DNA of 64,000 bases. Origin: Histophilus somni (GTDB taxonomy: Bacteria; Pseudomonadota; Gammaproteobacteria; Enterobacterales; Pasteurellaceae). How positions within the stretch are numbered: the stretch's first letter is position 1; every line of letters starts with the position of its first letter. The stretch lies in contig NZ_JACHGQ010000001.1 in the NCBI RefSeq assembly GCF_014202395.1, positions 176,311 to 240,310 of the forward strand, given 5' to 3'. Shown piece by piece: positions 29,503-41,641 of this stretch. A program made the position numbers and the translations under genes. The notes beneath the pieces were generated by a model. It was not told where the DNA came from and made no database searches. It saw nothing but the letters and a program-made list of their open reading frames with translations.

Positions 29503-30591
29503 ATGGTAAACCGCACTTTATATCCTACAGTGTATGTTTTAGGTAATGGGCAATTGGGCAGAATGTTGCGTTATGCGGGTGCACCTTTAGATATTAATGT
29601 CCAACCTCTTGCTTTTGATGCACCTGTTTTTGATTTGCCTGCTGACAGTATTATTACAGCAGAAATTGAGCGTTGGGAAAAAACACCCCTTACAGAAATG
29701 TTGGCTAATCACGATAAATTTATTAATCAAAAAATTTTTGCCACTACAGCAGATCGTTTTACACAAAAAACCTTGCTTAACGCACTAAATATTCCTACTT
29801 CCCCTTGGAGGTTGGTACAAAGTGCGGAGGATTTTTTCACTATTTTTACAGAAATTGGTGAAAAAGTTGTTGTAAAACGTCGCATGGGAGGTTACGACGG
29901 ACGAGGACAATGGATTGTAGATAAAAACAATCAAGATGTAATCGGCAATGAGCTTTTTGGCGAAGTTATTGCCGAAAAATTTATTCCTTTTGATTATGAA
30001 ATTTCTTTGGTTGGTGCAAGGTTTAAAAATGGCAAAACTCGTTTTTATCCTGTTACGCATAATCTGCAACAGAATGGTATTTTACGTTACAGTGTCATGA
30101 ATTTAAATTTTCCACAACAGTCACAACAACAAAAACAAGCCGAAATAATGTTGGCTAAAATTATGGATAAATTAGATTATGTTGGCGTAATGGCAATGGA
30201 ATGTTTTGTTGTGCAAGATCAATTATTAGTCAATGAATTGGCACCAAGAGTACATAATAGCGGACATTGGACGCAATTAGGTTGTTCGATTAGCCAATTT
30301 GAATTACATCTTCGTGCGTTATTAGATTTACCTACGCCTGATTTACAAGTAGCTATGCCGTCGGTTATGGTGAATTTAATTGGCACTGAACATAATCCAC
30401 AATGGTTAAATTTGCCATTTTCACAATTACATTGGTATGGAAAAGAAGTACGAGAAGGTCGTAAAGTTGGGCATCTTAATTTATCTCATCCAACTCCATC
30501 TATTTTAATAGATAATTTACAAAAATTACGCTACATACTACCGCAAGATTATCAATTTGGTTTAGATTGGGCATTGGAAAAATTGAAATAA
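29503..30591 (+). CDS. purK: N5-carboxyaminoimidazole ribonucleotide synthase
   Basis: PurK uses ATP and bicarbonate to carboxylate AIR in purine synthesis. The 362-residue ATP-grasp protein has the N-terminal LGNGQLGRMLRYAGAPL, the ATP-grasp loop VVKRRMGGYDGRGQW (about residues 125-139) and VNELAPRVHNSGHWTQLG with the metal ligands. purE, its usual partner directly upstream, is absent; can sits there instead, 42 bases away. No PurR box was found. An uptake sequence covers codons 3-5. Confidence 0.95.
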   Translation: MVNRTLYPTVYVLGNGQLGRMLRYAGAPLDINVQPLAFDAPVFDLPADSIITAEIERWEKTPLTEMLANHDKFINQKIFATTADRFTQKTLLNALNIPTSPWRLVQSAEDFFTIFTEIGEKVVVKRRMGGYDGRGQWIVDKNNQDVIGNELFGEVIAEKFIPFDYEISLVGARFKNGKTRFYPVTHNLQQNGILRYSVMNLNFPQQSQQQKQAEIMLAKIMDKLDYVGVMAMECFVVQDQLLVNELAPRVHNSGHWTQLGCSISQFELHLRALLDLPTPDLQVAMPSVMVNLIGTEHNPQWLNLPFSQLHWYGKEVREGRKVGHLNLSHPTPSILIDNLQKLRYILPQDYQFGLDWALEKLK

Positions 30592-30735
30592 TTTAATCTA
30601 GCAAATAATTTTTAATATATTTTATAAAGTTAAAATTAAATAATTAAATTTAACTTAGCTAAAGGGTTGCAAAGATAAGTTTTTACCAGTATAAAGAAAT
30701 CTATTCAAACACAACTATTTATTGAGGATACTACT

Positions 30736-31926
30736 ATGTTCGAGAATATTAATGCTGCACCCGCTGATCCAATTTTAGGTTTAGGTGAGGCTTTTAAATC
30801 TGAAACACGTGCCAATAAAATTAACTTGGGTATTGGGGTCTATAAAGATGCTAATGGTAACACCCCCATTATGAAAGCTGTTAAAGAAGCTGAAAATCGT
30901 CTATTTGAATTAGAAACCACTAAAAACTATTTAACTATTGATGGTATTGCAGAATTTAATTCATACACTAAAGAATTATTATTTGGTACAAATTCTAAAA
31001 TTATTAAACAAGGACGTGCTAAAACAGTACAAAGTTTAGGAGGAACCGGTGCGTTACGCATTGCTGCCGAATTTATCAAACGTCAAACCACATCTCAAAA
31101 CGTTTGGATTAGTTCACCAACTTGGCCAAACCATAATGCTATTTTCAACGCTGTAGGTATGACAATCCGTGAATATCGTTACTACGATGCAGAGAAAAAA
31201 GCTTTAGATTGGGATAATTTAATTGCTGACTTAAGCAATGCCAGTGAAGGCGATGTGGTGTTATTACATGGTTGTTGTCATAACCCAACGGGTATTGATC
31301 CAACCCCTGAGCAATGGAAAATACTAGCAGAAATGTCAGAAAAAAATGGTTGGTTACCGCTCTTTGATTTTGCTTATCAAGGTCTTGCTAACGGGTTAGA
31401 AGAAGATGCTGTTGGTTTGCGAACTTTTGCAGAAAATCATAAAGAATTATTAGTCGCAAGTTCTTATTCCAAAAACTTTGGTTTATACAATGAACGTGTT
31501 GGTGCGTTTACTTTAGTAGCAGAAACAGAAGAAATTTCAGCAATAGCATTAACACAAGTGAAATCAATTATTCGTACTCTCTACTCTAACCCAGCTTCTC
31601 ATGGTGCTACAGCTGTTTCTATCATTTTAGGTGATAACCTATTGCGTCAACAATGGGAATCCGAATTAACCGAAATGCGTAATCGCATTAAACATATGCG
31701 TTATCAATTCGTTGAATTATTAAAAGAATATGGTGCCAAGCAAGACTTTAGCTTCATTATTGAACAAAATGGTATGTTCTCTTTTAGTGGTCTAAATGCA
31801 GAACAGGTGGATCGCTTAAAAGAAGAATTTGCCATTTATGCTGTGCGTTCAGGACGTATTAATTTAGCCGGTGTAACTGAAAATAATATTCGTTATTTAT
31901 GTGAAAGTATTGTCAAGGTGCTTTAA
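30736..31926 (+). CDS. aspC: Aspartate aminotransferase
   Basis: The 396-residue PLP enzyme exchanges amino groups between aspartate and 2-oxoglutarate. It matches E. coli AspC from the first residues ([14 protein letters not shown]) to the end, and has the PLP Lys in [17 protein letters not shown] (about residue 246), [12 protein letters not shown] and the substrate-binding Arg region near [12 protein letters not shown]. AspC and TyrB are close relatives; the N-terminal match favours AspC, though aromatic substrates are possible. A 144-base A+T-rich gap before it suggests its own promoter; a terminator follows. Confidence 0.93.
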   Translation: MFENINAAPADPILGLGEAFKSETRANKINLGIGVYKDANGNTPIMKAVKEAENRLFELETTKNYLTIDGIAEFNSYTKELLFGTNSKIIKQGRAKTVQSLGGTGALRIAAEFIKRQTTSQNVWISSPTWPNHNAIFNAVGMTIREYRYYDAEKKALDWDNLIADLSNASEGDVVLLHGCCHNPTGIDPTPEQWKILAEMSEKNGWLPLFDFAYQGLANGLEEDAVGLRTFAENHKELLVASSYSKNFGLYNERVGAFTLVAETEEISAIALTQVKSIIRTLYSNPASHGATAVSIILGDNLLRQQWESELTEMRNRIKHMRYQFVELLKEYGAKQDFSFIIEQNGMFSFSGLNAEQVDRLKEEFAIYAVRSGRINLAGVTENNIRYLCESIVKVL

Positions 31927-31933
31927 TCCGATT

Positions 31934-31970
31934 AAAAACCTTACATCTTATTCTGTTGTAAGGTTTTTTA
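31934..31970. terminator. Terminator after aspC
   Basis: A 12-bp perfect stem AAAAACCTTACA/TGTAAGGTTTTT (31934-31945 with 31957-31968) is flanked by A and T runs, so it can act in both directions between the convergent aspC and the RraB-like gene. Confidence 0.88.
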
Positions 31971-31980
31971 AATTTAAAAA

Positions 31981-32760
31981 TTAATTTAGTTGATTTTTAT
32001 TTATACCAATATCTTCGCTCTCCCAACCAATATATTCACCTGAATGTTGCAAAGCAAGTTCTTCAAAATTTCTTATATATTGATAAATACTGGTATCATT
32101 TAAATACAATTCTTGCTCTATTTTAGCAATATATACATTATATCCATTCACACTTATTTGCTTAGAAGAATGTTTTAGCGATAAAAATGATATGTCAGAA
32201 GTAGCAATATTCTCCAAAAATAAGTAAAGATCATTTTCTTTGTAAAAGTAAAAAGTATGCTCAATTTGATAACTTTTCGAGATATCTTCTCCCTTTTCAA
32301 TTAAAGTTGCCAATAATTCTTCTGCTGCATTTACTTTCAAATCTGCCTGAGATGCCATCAAAAAATCAAAATATAGATCCCACGTTGAATCGAATTGTTT
32401 CTCAATATTTACAGCGTTTGGAAAATTATCAGATAATACATCTGTAATATCTAAAGCATCATTACAATAGAAATACAATGTAGCATTGCCATTACAAAGA
32501 ATATTGCCTGCGTAATAAACATTAGGTTGGGCAGAAATTAAACTGGATATTTTGAGCAAATCTTGTTGCAAACCGGCGTAACTTTCTATTTGCGGTAAGC
32601 CTTGTGCATCTGAAATATAAGGGACTTCAAAATGGACAACAATTTCACATATATGATTTACGACTGGAAATTGTTCAAGAAGTTTTAAATTAACTGAAAA
32701 TACGGCTAATTTATCATTAATTTTAGATCGATAATTTTGCCATTCTTGTTCAATTCCCAT
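31981..32760 (-). CDS. DUF695/RraB-like domain protein
   Basis: The 259-residue cytoplasmic protein appears to combine two parts. The first ~140 residues resemble the DUF695 type (a short acidic N terminus, EQEWQNYRSKINDK, then alternating strands). The last ~110 residues resemble RraB, the RNase E inhibitor family, including the end motif FEELALQHSGEYIGWESEDI. I make this assignment by eye and it needs a profile search. No catalytic motif is visible. The longer frame reaches into xthA; the ATG at 32760 with a GAGGAAC ribosome site, 10 bases after the xthA stop, is preferred. It is probably co-transcribed with xthA. Confidence 0.75.
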   Translation of the reverse strand: MGIEQEWQNYRSKINDKLAVFSVNLKLLEQFPVVNHICEIVVHFEVPYISDAQGLPQIESYAGLQQDLLKISSLISAQPNVYYAGNILCNGNATLYFYCNDALDITDVLSDNFPNAVNIEKQFDSTWDLYFDFLMASQADLKVNAAEELLATLIEKGEDISKSYQIEHTFYFYKENDLYLFLENIATSDISFLSLKHSSKQISVNGYNVYIAKIEQELYLNDTSIYQYIRNFEELALQHSGEYIGWESEDIGINKNQLN

Positions 32761-32770
32761 TCTATGTTCC

Positions 32771-33574
32771 TCACTTAAATTCCGCCCAAATCGGAGCATG
32801 ATCAGATGGTTTTTCCATCGCTCTAATATCAAAAGCTATACCGGCATCAACGCAACGTTCTAATAATAATTGATTCACTAAAATATGATCAATTCGTAAC
32901 CCTCTATTATCATCAAAGCCTTTTGAGCGGTAATCAAACCATGAAAATTGATCATTGATTGTCGGATTTTTATGACGAAATGTATCAATCAGCCCATAAT
33001 TATATAGACGATTTATCCATTCTCTTTCTTCCGGTAAAAATGAGCATTTTCCTGTACGCAACCAACGTTTTCGATTTTCTTCACCAATACCAATATCTAA
33101 ATCTGTCGGGCTGATATTCATATCTCCCATAATTAAAATTGGATTATTTCTGTCATGCTCTTGCTCTACATAATGTTGCAGATCCGCATAAAATTTTTCT
33201 TTGGCTGGGAACTTTGTTTCATGCAGGCGGTTTTCACCTTGCGGAAAATAACCATTAATTACTGTTAGCAACCCAAAATCTGTTTCTAAATCCGCCATAA
33301 TTATACGCTTTTGTGCATTTTCATCGTCAGTAGAAAAGCCTCTACGAATTACCTTAGGTTCTTGTTTCAATAACAAAGCAACACCATAATGCCCTTTTTG
33401 CCCATGATGATAAATATGGTAACCTAAATGTTCAACAAGATGATAGGGAAAGTCTTCATCAGACACTTTAATTTCCTGTAACCCAATAACATCAGGCTGA
33501 TATTTCTCTACAATCCTGTCAAGTTGATGAGGTCTTGCTCTTAACCCATTAATATTAAATGAAATAAATTTCAT
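32771..33574 (-). CDS. xthA: Exodeoxyribonuclease III
   Basis: XthA is the major AP endonuclease and 3' repair nuclease. The 267 residues match the E. coli length (268). [18 protein letters not shown] holds the metal Asn, [13 protein letters not shown] the catalytic Glu, [15 protein letters not shown] the Asp and Asn, and the C-terminal [10 protein letters not shown] the catalytic Asp-His pair. The frame extends upstream to 33619, but the ATG at 33574 with an AGGAAT ribosome site gives the family start. It leads a short unit with the RraB-like gene. Confidence 0.97.
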   Translation of the reverse strand: MKFISFNINGLRARPHQLDRIVEKYQPDVIGLQEIKVSDEDFPYHLVEHLGYHIYHHGQKGHYGVALLLKQEPKVIRRGFSTDDENAQKRIIMADLETDFGLLTVINGYFPQGENRLHETKFPAKEKFYADLQHYVEQEHDRNNPILIMGDMNISPTDLDIGIGEENRKRWLRTGKCSFLPEEREWINRLYNYGLIDTFRHKNPTINDQFSWFDYRSKGFDDNRGLRIDHILVNQLLLERCVDAGIAFDIRAMEKPSDHAPIWAEFK

Positions 33575-33729
33575 ACTACTATTCCTAAAATATATAATAT
33601 CAGTGGGCATTATACCCATTTTTCGGATTGGCTAAAATTTTGGCATTGATTTTATTCCATCAACATCTTAAATGACGAATACTGAAAGATCAAAGATGTG
33701 CAATTTTCAAGAACCAAATCTAACCGCAC

Positions 33730-35192
<1,463 letters not shown>

Positions 35193-35204
35193 AATCAATC
35201 GCCT

Positions 35205-35690
35205 CTATACAAGATAATTTAAGATAGAAATGCTTATGACCGTATAAATAGCAGCTAAAACATCATCTAACATAATACCGAAGCCACTTTCTAACCTGTG
35301 ATCAAAATAACGAATAGGATAAGGCTTTAAAATATCAAAAATACGGAATACAACGAAAGCAATACTACACCATATCAATGATAATTCAGGAATAGCGAGT
35401 AACACGGTAAAAATACCGACGAACTCATCCCACACAATTGAGCCATGATCATGTACTCCCATATCATCCGCTGTTTGTTGACACAAATAGCATCCTAATA
35501 AAAAACAAAGTGCAGTGAAAATTGCAAAAGAAAACACCGACATTATCTGTAATAGCAAACAACCAACAATTAATCCGGCAAGGGTACCCCAAGTTCCGGG
35601 AGCAGGATGAATAAGCCCTGAACCTAAGCCAAGTGCAAAAAAATGAATAGGATTGGTTAAAGAAATACGAGATAAAGGATTATTTGTCAT
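35205..35690 (-). CDS. pgpA: Phosphatidylglycerophosphatase A
   Basis: PgpA removes phosphate from phosphatidylglycerophosphate at the inner membrane. The 161 residues begin with ALGLGSGLIHPAPGTWGTLAGLIVG, the family signature; three further membrane segments follow, with the conserved HDHGSIVWDEFVG (about residues 80-92) and the closing LDDVLAAIYT. It sits in the ribH-nusB-thiL-pgpA order common in gammaproteobacteria, 9 bases after thiL. Confidence 0.95.
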   Translation of the reverse strand: MTNNPLSRISLTNPIHFFALGLGSGLIHPAPGTWGTLAGLIVGCLLLQIMSVFSFAIFTALCFLLGCYLCQQTADDMGVHDHGSIVWDEFVGIFTVLLAIPELSLIWCSIAFVVFRIFDILKPYPIRYFDHRLESGFGIMLDDVLAAIYTVISISILNYLV

Positions 35691-35699
35691 AATGAAATC

Positions 35700-36707
35700 T
35701 TATTTAAAATGATCAAAGCCGAGTAATGAACCAATCTCAACGGTTTTACCGCTGCGTTGAAAACTGATACGTTTTTTATTACGAATTTGTCCAACACAGC
35801 TATAATTCACACCAATATGGGTTAAAGCTCGCTCTAACTTTTCAAGATTGCGATCAGGAACTGTAAAGCACAACTCATAATCTTCTCCGCCAGTTAAAGC
35901 AAATTGCTCCGCTCGCTCTATACCAACAGTTTTGATTAATTGCTCAGATAAAGGTAATTTATCTAAATCGATCACTGCACCGCATTGACTACGCTGTAAA
36001 ATATGTCCTAAATCTGCAATAAATCCATCAGAAATATCAATCGCAGCATTTGCCAACTCAGCACTAGCTAGTTCCAAACCAAGCAAAACTCTGGGGGTTG
36101 GACGTAAATGGCGTTGAATTAAATATTCTTGTGCAGAATCAACCGCACTTTGATGACTTTTACTATAAGTTTCCCCTGTATTTTTTAATAGTAATTCCAA
36201 TCCTGCCGCACTGTCTCCTAATGTGCCGGAAACATAGATCCAGTCACCATCTTGTGCACTGTGGCGACAAAGTGCTTTCCCTTTAGGTACAATGCCTTGT
36301 GCAGTAATAGTTATTGTATATACGGGACCTTTTGTTGTATCTCCACCAATAAGCGACACATTATAATGATCCAATACATCAAATAAACTTTGACTAAATT
36401 CATTGAGCCATTTTTCATCAACATAAGGTAAAGTGATTGCAAGAGAAAACCATGCGGGAGTCGCCCCCATAGCAGCAAGATCGCTTAAATTTGTTGCAAC
36501 AGCTTTATATGCTAGATCCGAAGGATTAATAGAAGACAGAAAATGGACATTTTCTACCATCGTATCAGTCGTAATAGCAATTCGCTGATTTTGATAATGT
36601 TCAGTAATAGCACAATCATCACCGATAGAAACAATCACATCTTTACGTTGTGGACGTTTTGATCCGATGAAATAGCGTTGAATAATATCAAATTCGCCAT
36701 TGCTCAT
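35700..36707 (-). CDS. thiL: Thiamine-monophosphate kinase
   Basis: ThiL phosphorylates thiamine monophosphate to the active pyrophosphate. The 335 residues carry the family pattern: GDDCAITEH near the N terminus, TTDTMVENVHFL, DLAAMGATPAWFSLAITLP, IGGDTTKGP (metal and phosphate binding) and DISDGFIADLGHIL. No internal breaks are seen. It lies 14 bases after nusB in a minus-strand chain that starts upstream with map or ribH. An uptake sequence lies within the gene at 36142. Confidence 0.95.
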   Translation of the reverse strand: MSNGEFDIIQRYFIGSKRPQRKDVIVSIGDDCAITEHYQNQRIAITTDTMVENVHFLSSINPSDLAYKAVATNLSDLAAMGATPAWFSLAITLPYVDEKWLNEFSQSLFDVLDHYNVSLIGGDTTKGPVYTITITAQGIVPKGKALCRHSAQDGDWIYVSGTLGDSAAGLELLLKNTGETYSKSHQSAVDSAQEYLIQRHLRPTPRVLLGLELASAELANAAIDISDGFIADLGHILQRSQCGAVIDLDKLPLSEQLIKTVGIERAEQFALTGGEDYELCFTVPDRNLEKLERALTHIGVNYSCVGQIRNKKRISFQRSGKTVEIGSLLGFDHFK

Positions 36708-36721
36708 TATGATAAACCTAT

Positions 36722-37156
36722 CTATTTACGAGAAAGTGCAGGTGCAATTTTATCTAAAACACCATTAATATATTTATGGCTTTCTTCTGCACCGAATACT
36801 TTAGCGACTTCAATAGCTTCATTGATTACCACTTTATAAGGCACATCTAACTCAAATTTCAATTCATAAACAGCTAAACGCAAAATTGCACATTCAATAG
36901 GATCTAACTCAAAATTATTACGATCTAAATAAGGTGCCATTATGCTATCAACAATTTCAACATGGTCAACTGTTTGACGAAACAATTTTCTGAAATATGG
37001 CATATCTACGCCCTTCATTTCATTATCTTGATCCACAATGAAATTTAATTCTATTTCTTCAGGTGCATTTTTTGAAATAGCCCAAGAATACAAAGTCTGT
37101 ACCGCACATTCCCTTGCTCGACGACGTGGGGATAGTTTTTTTACTTTTTCTGTCAT
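36722..37156 (-). CDS. nusB: Transcription antitermination factor NusB
   Basis: NusB, with S10 (NusE), binds boxA RNA and assembles the rRNA antitermination complex. The 144-residue, all-helical protein shows the Arg-rich opening [21 protein letters not shown], the central IDSIM-like helices and the closing IDEAIEVAK-type stretch ([25 protein letters not shown]). Length matches relatives (about 140). It follows ribH by 8 bases, the classical ribH-nusB pairing. Confidence 0.97.
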   Translation of the reverse strand: MTEKVKKLSPRRRARECAVQTLYSWAISKNAPEEIELNFIVDQDNEMKGVDMPYFRKLFRQTVDHVEIVDSIMAPYLDRNNFELDPIECAILRLAVYELKFELDVPYKVVINEAIEVAKVFGAEESHKYINGVLDKIAPALSRK

Positions 37157-37164
37157 TTTATCTA

Positions 37165-37638
37165 CTATGCCTTGTCAATTTGAGCTAATAAATTCACCAT
37201 CTCTAATGCAACTAATGCAGCTTCCGCACCTTTATTACCTGCTTTAGTTCCCGCTCGTTCAATGGCTTGTTCAATATTTTCTGTAGTCAATACTCCAAAT
37301 GCAACCGGAATTTCCGCTTGCATTGCAACCTGCCCTAAACCACTGCTTGCTTCACCTGCTACATATTCAAAATGTGCTGTACCGCCACGAATAACAGTAC
37401 CCAACGCTACAATGGCATCATATTTTTTACTATCGGCTAAACGACGAGCAATTAAAGGCAATTCATAAGCTCCTGGTACACGAACTAAAGTAATATTTTC
37501 ATCTTTAACTTGACCAATACGTTTTAGAGCGTCCAATGCTCCCTCTAATAAACTTTCATTAATAAAACTATTAAACCGTGCAATAACAACAGCAATTTTG
37601 GCATTAGGTGCTGTAACTATACCTTCTAAAACCTTCAT
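37165..37638 (-). CDS. ribH: 6,7-dimethyl-8-ribityllumazine synthase
   Basis: Lumazine synthase makes the penultimate riboflavin intermediate. The 157 residues have the substrate-binding [42 protein letters not shown] (with the catalytic His) and the closing [14 protein letters not shown]. Riboflavin synthase (ribE) lies far away in this window, at 58977-59585. I saw no FMN riboswitch before it; a 78-base gap follows the glnD end. Confidence 0.97.
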   Translation of the reverse strand: MKVLEGIVTAPNAKIAVVIARFNSFINESLLEGALDALKRIGQVKDENITLVRVPGAYELPLIARRLADSKKYDAIVALGTVIRGGTAHFEYVAGEASSGLGQVAMQAEIPVAFGVLTTENIEQAIERAGTKAGNKGAEAALVALEMVNLLAQIDKA

Positions 37639-37716
37639 TCTTTTTCCTATTCAGCAATAAAATAAATCGGTTGCGGATTTTAGCATAAAAAATCTATGCA
37701 ATGTAGACATTTATCT

Positions 37717-40302
37717 TTAGCTAAAATTACTTTCAATACGATCTTGTAAACGTAACCTTTCTTGTTCCGTTAAAGCTACATTTTTCTTATTGGTTAAAAT
37801 GAAAAAATCCTCTACTTTTTCACCAATTGTAGAAATTTTTGCATTTAATAAGTTCAACTCCAATTGTACAAATATTTGACTAATTTCTGCTAATAAACCT
37901 GCTCTATCTAAAGCACAAAGCTCCATTTCAGTTTGTTCTTGCTTATGAACATTTAAAAATCTGACTTCTGTTTTAACATGGAAATGTTGTAATTTATGGT
38001 TATTTATACGAACTGGGTTAACAATCTTGTTTGTTTTTAATCCTTTAATTAATGCACCTTCCAATTGACGGCGACGATCATTGTTCAGCAAGCCCCCATC
38101 CAACTCGGTAACAATCAAACTATCGAATACATAGCCATTTTTTCCTGTGATAATTTGTGCTCCATGAATACTCAATTTCTTTGCTCCAATAATGCTGGCA
38201 ACTTTATAAAATAAATTCGCTTGATCTTGGCAATAAATAAAAATTTCTGTCCCTGCATAAGAAAAACGATTACTGACTTTAATCAATAAATCTTGATTAT
38301 TATCAAGTAACAACTCAGAATGCCAAGCAATTTGCTTCGGGCTATTACGCCAAAAATACTCACAAGGAAAATCTTGCCAGTGCTGCTCAATTTGAGCTTC
38401 AGATAAAAATCCATACTTTTGTTGTAATAAAATACACGCTTGTTTGCGGTTTTCTTCAGCTTTTTCTTGATGATTTAATAAAATATCTATTCCTTGTTGA
38501 AACTGATCTAGGCTGTATTGGTATAAAGTCGTAAATAAGGATCTTTTCCAACTATTCCATAAAGTTTCATTCGTTGCACAAATATCAGCCACAGTCAAAC
38601 AAGTTAAATAATCTAACCGCACTTTATTTTGTACTTCTTCAGCAAAATTGAGAATAACCTCAGGATCATGAATATCTCGACGCTGTGCAGTAACAGACAT
38701 AAGCAAATGTCGCTGTACAAGCCATGCCATAGTTTCACTTTCTCGACTATCAAAGCCATGTTGTTGTGCAAAAATACGCATATCAACTGCACCTAATTCA
38801 GCATGATCCCCTCCTCTGCCTTTTGCAATATCATGAAATAAAGCGGCAAGATATAATAAAGTGCGGTCAGTTAATGATGAGAAAATGGTGTGGCAGATCG
38901 GATAATTTTTTTTCGCCTCTTCCGCTAAAAACTCTTCTAATTTTAACATCACTCGCAAAGTATGTTCATCAACAGTATAAGAATGAAATAAATCAAACTG
39001 CATCAATCCGTTAATCCCTTTCCATTGTGGTAAATAAATGTTCAATACACCGTATTTATGCATCGGTAACAAAGCACGAGAAATAGAATTAGGTTGTGAA
39101 AATAAACGTAAAAAACGTTCTCTTGCAAGAGGAAAATCAGATAAATTCCCAGTAAATTGTTGAGTAACAATATACAACTTGCGTAATGTTGCAGAATGAA
39201 TTTCAACATGAGAGTGTTGTGTCAAATAGTAAAATAGCATCAATATTTTATCCGGCATTTGAATAAATATATCAGGATTTTTTACACAAATTGCATTATT
39301 GATAAGATAAAAATCGGAATCTAAAACTTGTTGCTCAATAATTTGTGAACCGGCTAAAAAATGCTCTTGGTAATGTTTAACCAAAATATCACTTAATACA
39401 GAAATAGATTGTGAAGCTTGAAAAAAGACTTTCATCATTTTCTCAACCTTTTGATTGCCCTCACCAACAAAACCTAATAATTCACAAACTTTAAGCTGAC
39501 GATCAAATAACAGGCGATTGTCATAACGTTTTAAAATTAAATGTAAAGCAAACCGCACTTGAAATAAAAATTGCTGACTTTGCTTTAATAAAGAATATTC
39601 TTGTGGATAAATAAAACCAGCGTGCAAAATATCTTCTAAATTTTTAGCACCTATATGCTTTAAAGCCAACCAATAAATAAGATGTAAATCACGCAATCCT
39701 CCTGGACTATACTTTAAATCAGGTTCAAGGTTATAACCGGTATTATGGTAACGCTGATAGCGTGTAACTTTTTCTGCAACTTTAGCATTAAAAAAATCCT
39801 CATTTCGCCAAAAATTTTTTTGTTGCAAAAGTGCGGTTAATTTTTCGAATAAATCTTGTTGCCCACATAAATATCGGCTTTCTAATAAGTTGGTCGCAAT
39901 GGTGATGTCTTCTCGTCCACTTTGTTCACATTGGGCTAAAGTGCGTACTGAATGCCCAACCTCAAATCCACAATCCCATAGAAACCGAAAAAAATGTGCA
40001 ATTTTTTCCTCCAGCTCGATAGTAGGTTCATCTTCAACTAACAACAAAACATCAAGATCCGATAAAGGAAAAAGTTCTTCCCGTCCATAACCGCCTACAG
40101 CAATAAGGGCTAAATGATTTTGCTCAAATTGAAAAAATTGCCATAAATGAATTAATAATTGATCACAAAATACTGAACGATTATGAATAAGCTGATCAAC
40201 AGAAAATCGCTGAAAATATGTCAACTCAAACTGTTTAAGCTGTTCTTTTTGTGCTTTTATTGTTGCTATCGTTGGGTTTGGAATTGGAAGATAAGAAAAC
40301 AT
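37717..40302 (-). CDS. glnD: Bifunctional uridylyltransferase/uridylyl-removing enzyme
   Basis: GlnD senses glutamine and adds or removes UMP from PII proteins, setting nitrogen metabolism. The 861 residues show the nucleotidyltransferase active site [19 protein letters not shown] (about residues 67-85), the HD hydrolase motif [18 protein letters not shown] (about 480-497) and two C-terminal ACT domains (from about 680 and 790). The frame opens at 40347, but the ATG at 40302 has an AGGA ribosome site and gives the family length (863 in H. influenzae), so I chose it. It follows map by 57 bases. Confidence 0.95.
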   Translation of the reverse strand: MFSYLPIPNPTIATIKAQKEQLKQFELTYFQRFSVDQLIHNRSVFCDQLLIHLWQFFQFEQNHLALIAVGGYGREELFPLSDLDVLLLVEDEPTIELEEKIAHFFRFLWDCGFEVGHSVRTLAQCEQSGREDITIATNLLESRYLCGQQDLFEKLTALLQQKNFWRNEDFFNAKVAEKVTRYQRYHNTGYNLEPDLKYSPGGLRDLHLIYWLALKHIGAKNLEDILHAGFIYPQEYSLLKQSQQFLFQVRFALHLILKRYDNRLLFDRQLKVCELLGFVGEGNQKVEKMMKVFFQASQSISVLSDILVKHYQEHFLAGSQIIEQQVLDSDFYLINNAICVKNPDIFIQMPDKILMLFYYLTQHSHVEIHSATLRKLYIVTQQFTGNLSDFPLARERFLRLFSQPNSISRALLPMHKYGVLNIYLPQWKGINGLMQFDLFHSYTVDEHTLRVMLKLEEFLAEEAKKNYPICHTIFSSLTDRTLLYLAALFHDIAKGRGGDHAELGAVDMRIFAQQHGFDSRESETMAWLVQRHLLMSVTAQRRDIHDPEVILNFAEEVQNKVRLDYLTCLTVADICATNETLWNSWKRSLFTTLYQYSLDQFQQGIDILLNHQEKAEENRKQACILLQQKYGFLSEAQIEQHWQDFPCEYFWRNSPKQIAWHSELLLDNNQDLLIKVSNRFSYAGTEIFIYCQDQANLFYKVASIIGAKKLSIHGAQIITGKNGYVFDSLIVTELDGGLLNNDRRRQLEGALIKGLKTNKIVNPVRINNHKLQHFHVKTEVRFLNVHKQEQTEMELCALDRAGLLAEISQIFVQLELNLLNAKISTIGEKVEDFFILTNKKNVALTEQERLRLQDRIESNFS

Positions 40303-40359
40303 AGCATGTCCTGAAATAAAAGAAATGCAACCTTGAAAAGATTGCACGTTGAATTGATA

Positions 40360-41163
40360 CTATATATTAACCATTATTCTACTAATTCGTCCGACTTTTT
40401 CTTCTTCCTCACGAATCGTCATCACTTCACAACCATCTTTCGTTACAACAAGTTGATGCTCATATTGGGCAGAATGGCTACGATCTTTGGTTTTTACTGT
40501 CCAACCGTCCCCCATCAAACGCACTTCTTTTTTGCCCGCATTAATCATAGGTTCAATAGTAAAAACCATACCCTCCCGTAAAATAACACCACCATCATCA
40601 GCATAATAATGTAACACTTGAGGATCACAATGAAATTCGGTACCGATGCCATGTCCACAATACTCACGCACCACACTGAAACCTTGACTCTCGGTATATT
40701 TTTGCACTGCTCTACCAATTTCATTTAAACGAACCCCCGGCTTCACCACTCGTAAACCAACATATAATGCCTCTTGTGCCGCCTCAACTAATTTTTTACT
40801 GCGGATATTGGTTTCACCGACAATATACATTTTTGAGTTATCGCCGTAGTAGCCGTCTTTAATCACCGTAACATCAATGTTTACAATATCACCATTTTTT
40901 AACTTTTTGCCTTCAGTCGGAATACCATGACAAACAACTTCATTCAATGAAATACAAGTTGCTTTCGGAAAGCCGTAATAGCCTAAACAGGCGGGAATCG
41001 CCTTTTGTTCGTTCACAATATATTCATGACAAATACGATCTAACTCACCGGTTGTAATGCCTGCCTTAACATAAGGTTCAATCATAACCAATACATCGGC
41101 CGCCAATTTACAGGCTGTACGTAACTTTATAATTTCTTGTTCTGTTCTTAATGGAATCGCCAT
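40360..41163 (-). CDS. map: Methionine aminopeptidase type I
   Basis: Map removes the initiator methionine from new proteins. The 267 residues hold the five metal ligands: Asp in NIDVTVIKDGYYGDNS (two Asp, the second in the GDNS part), His in EYCGHGIGTEFH, Glu in FTIEPMI and Glu in YEHQLVV. The ATG at 41163 with an AGAAGA ribosome site and the family start MAIPLRTEQE is preferred over the upstream extension to 41196. It is first in the long minus-strand chain map, glnD, ribH and onward, and is divergent from erpA. Confidence 0.97.
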   Translation of the reverse strand: MAIPLRTEQEIIKLRTACKLAADVLVMIEPYVKAGITTGELDRICHEYIVNEQKAIPACLGYYGFPKATCISLNEVVCHGIPTEGKKLKNGDIVNIDVTVIKDGYYGDNSKMYIVGETNIRSKKLVEAAQEALYVGLRVVKPGVRLNEIGRAVQKYTESQGFSVVREYCGHGIGTEFHCDPQVLHYYADDGGVILREGMVFTIEPMINAGKKEVRLMGDGWTVKTKDRSHSAQYEHQLVVTKDGCEVMTIREEEEKVGRISRIMVNI

Positions 41164-41296
41164 AATATCTTCTCTAAACATAAAAATTTGTCGCATATTA
41201 TAACATTAAATTTTTTATAAATCTTGAATGGTTTAGTTGGTTATTAGATAATAACCCATCAATTTTTATTACTGAGCAACATGACCGGAAAATATT

Positions 41297-41638
41297 ATGG
41301 CAGATCTTGCAGTTCCTTTAACATTTACTGATGCGGCGGCGAATAAAGTCAAAACCTTAATTTCAGAAGAAGAAAATACAGAATTAAAATTACGTGTTTA
41401 TATTACCGGTGGGGGGTGTAGTGGTTTCCAATATGGCTTTACTTTCGATGAAAAAACCAATGACGGCGATTTAATCGTTGAAAATTCAGGCGTTAAATTG
41501 GTTGTAGATCCAATGAGTTTACAATACCTAGTTGGTGGTACTGTGGACTATACTGAAGGTTTAGAAGGCTCAAGATTTATTGTGAACAATCCAAATGCAT
41601 CAACAACTTGCGGTTGTGGCTCATCTTTTAGCATCTAA
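41297..41638 (+). CDS. erpA: Iron-sulfur cluster insertion protein ErpA
   Basis: ErpA is an A-type carrier that delivers Fe-S clusters to apo-proteins such as those of isoprenoid synthesis and respiration. The 113 residues have the three cluster-binding cysteines: [11 protein letters not shown] (about residue 43) and [10 protein letters not shown] at the C terminus (the last two). Length matches E. coli (114). It is divergent from map; yacL starts three bases after its stop, so the two are coupled. I saw no clear IscR site. Confidence 0.96.
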   Translation: MADLAVPLTFTDAAANKVKTLISEEENTELKLRVYITGGGCSGFQYGFTFDEKTNDGDLIVENSGVKLVVDPMSLQYLVGGTVDYTEGLEGSRFIVNNPNASTTCGCGSSFSI

Positions 41639-41641
41639 ATA

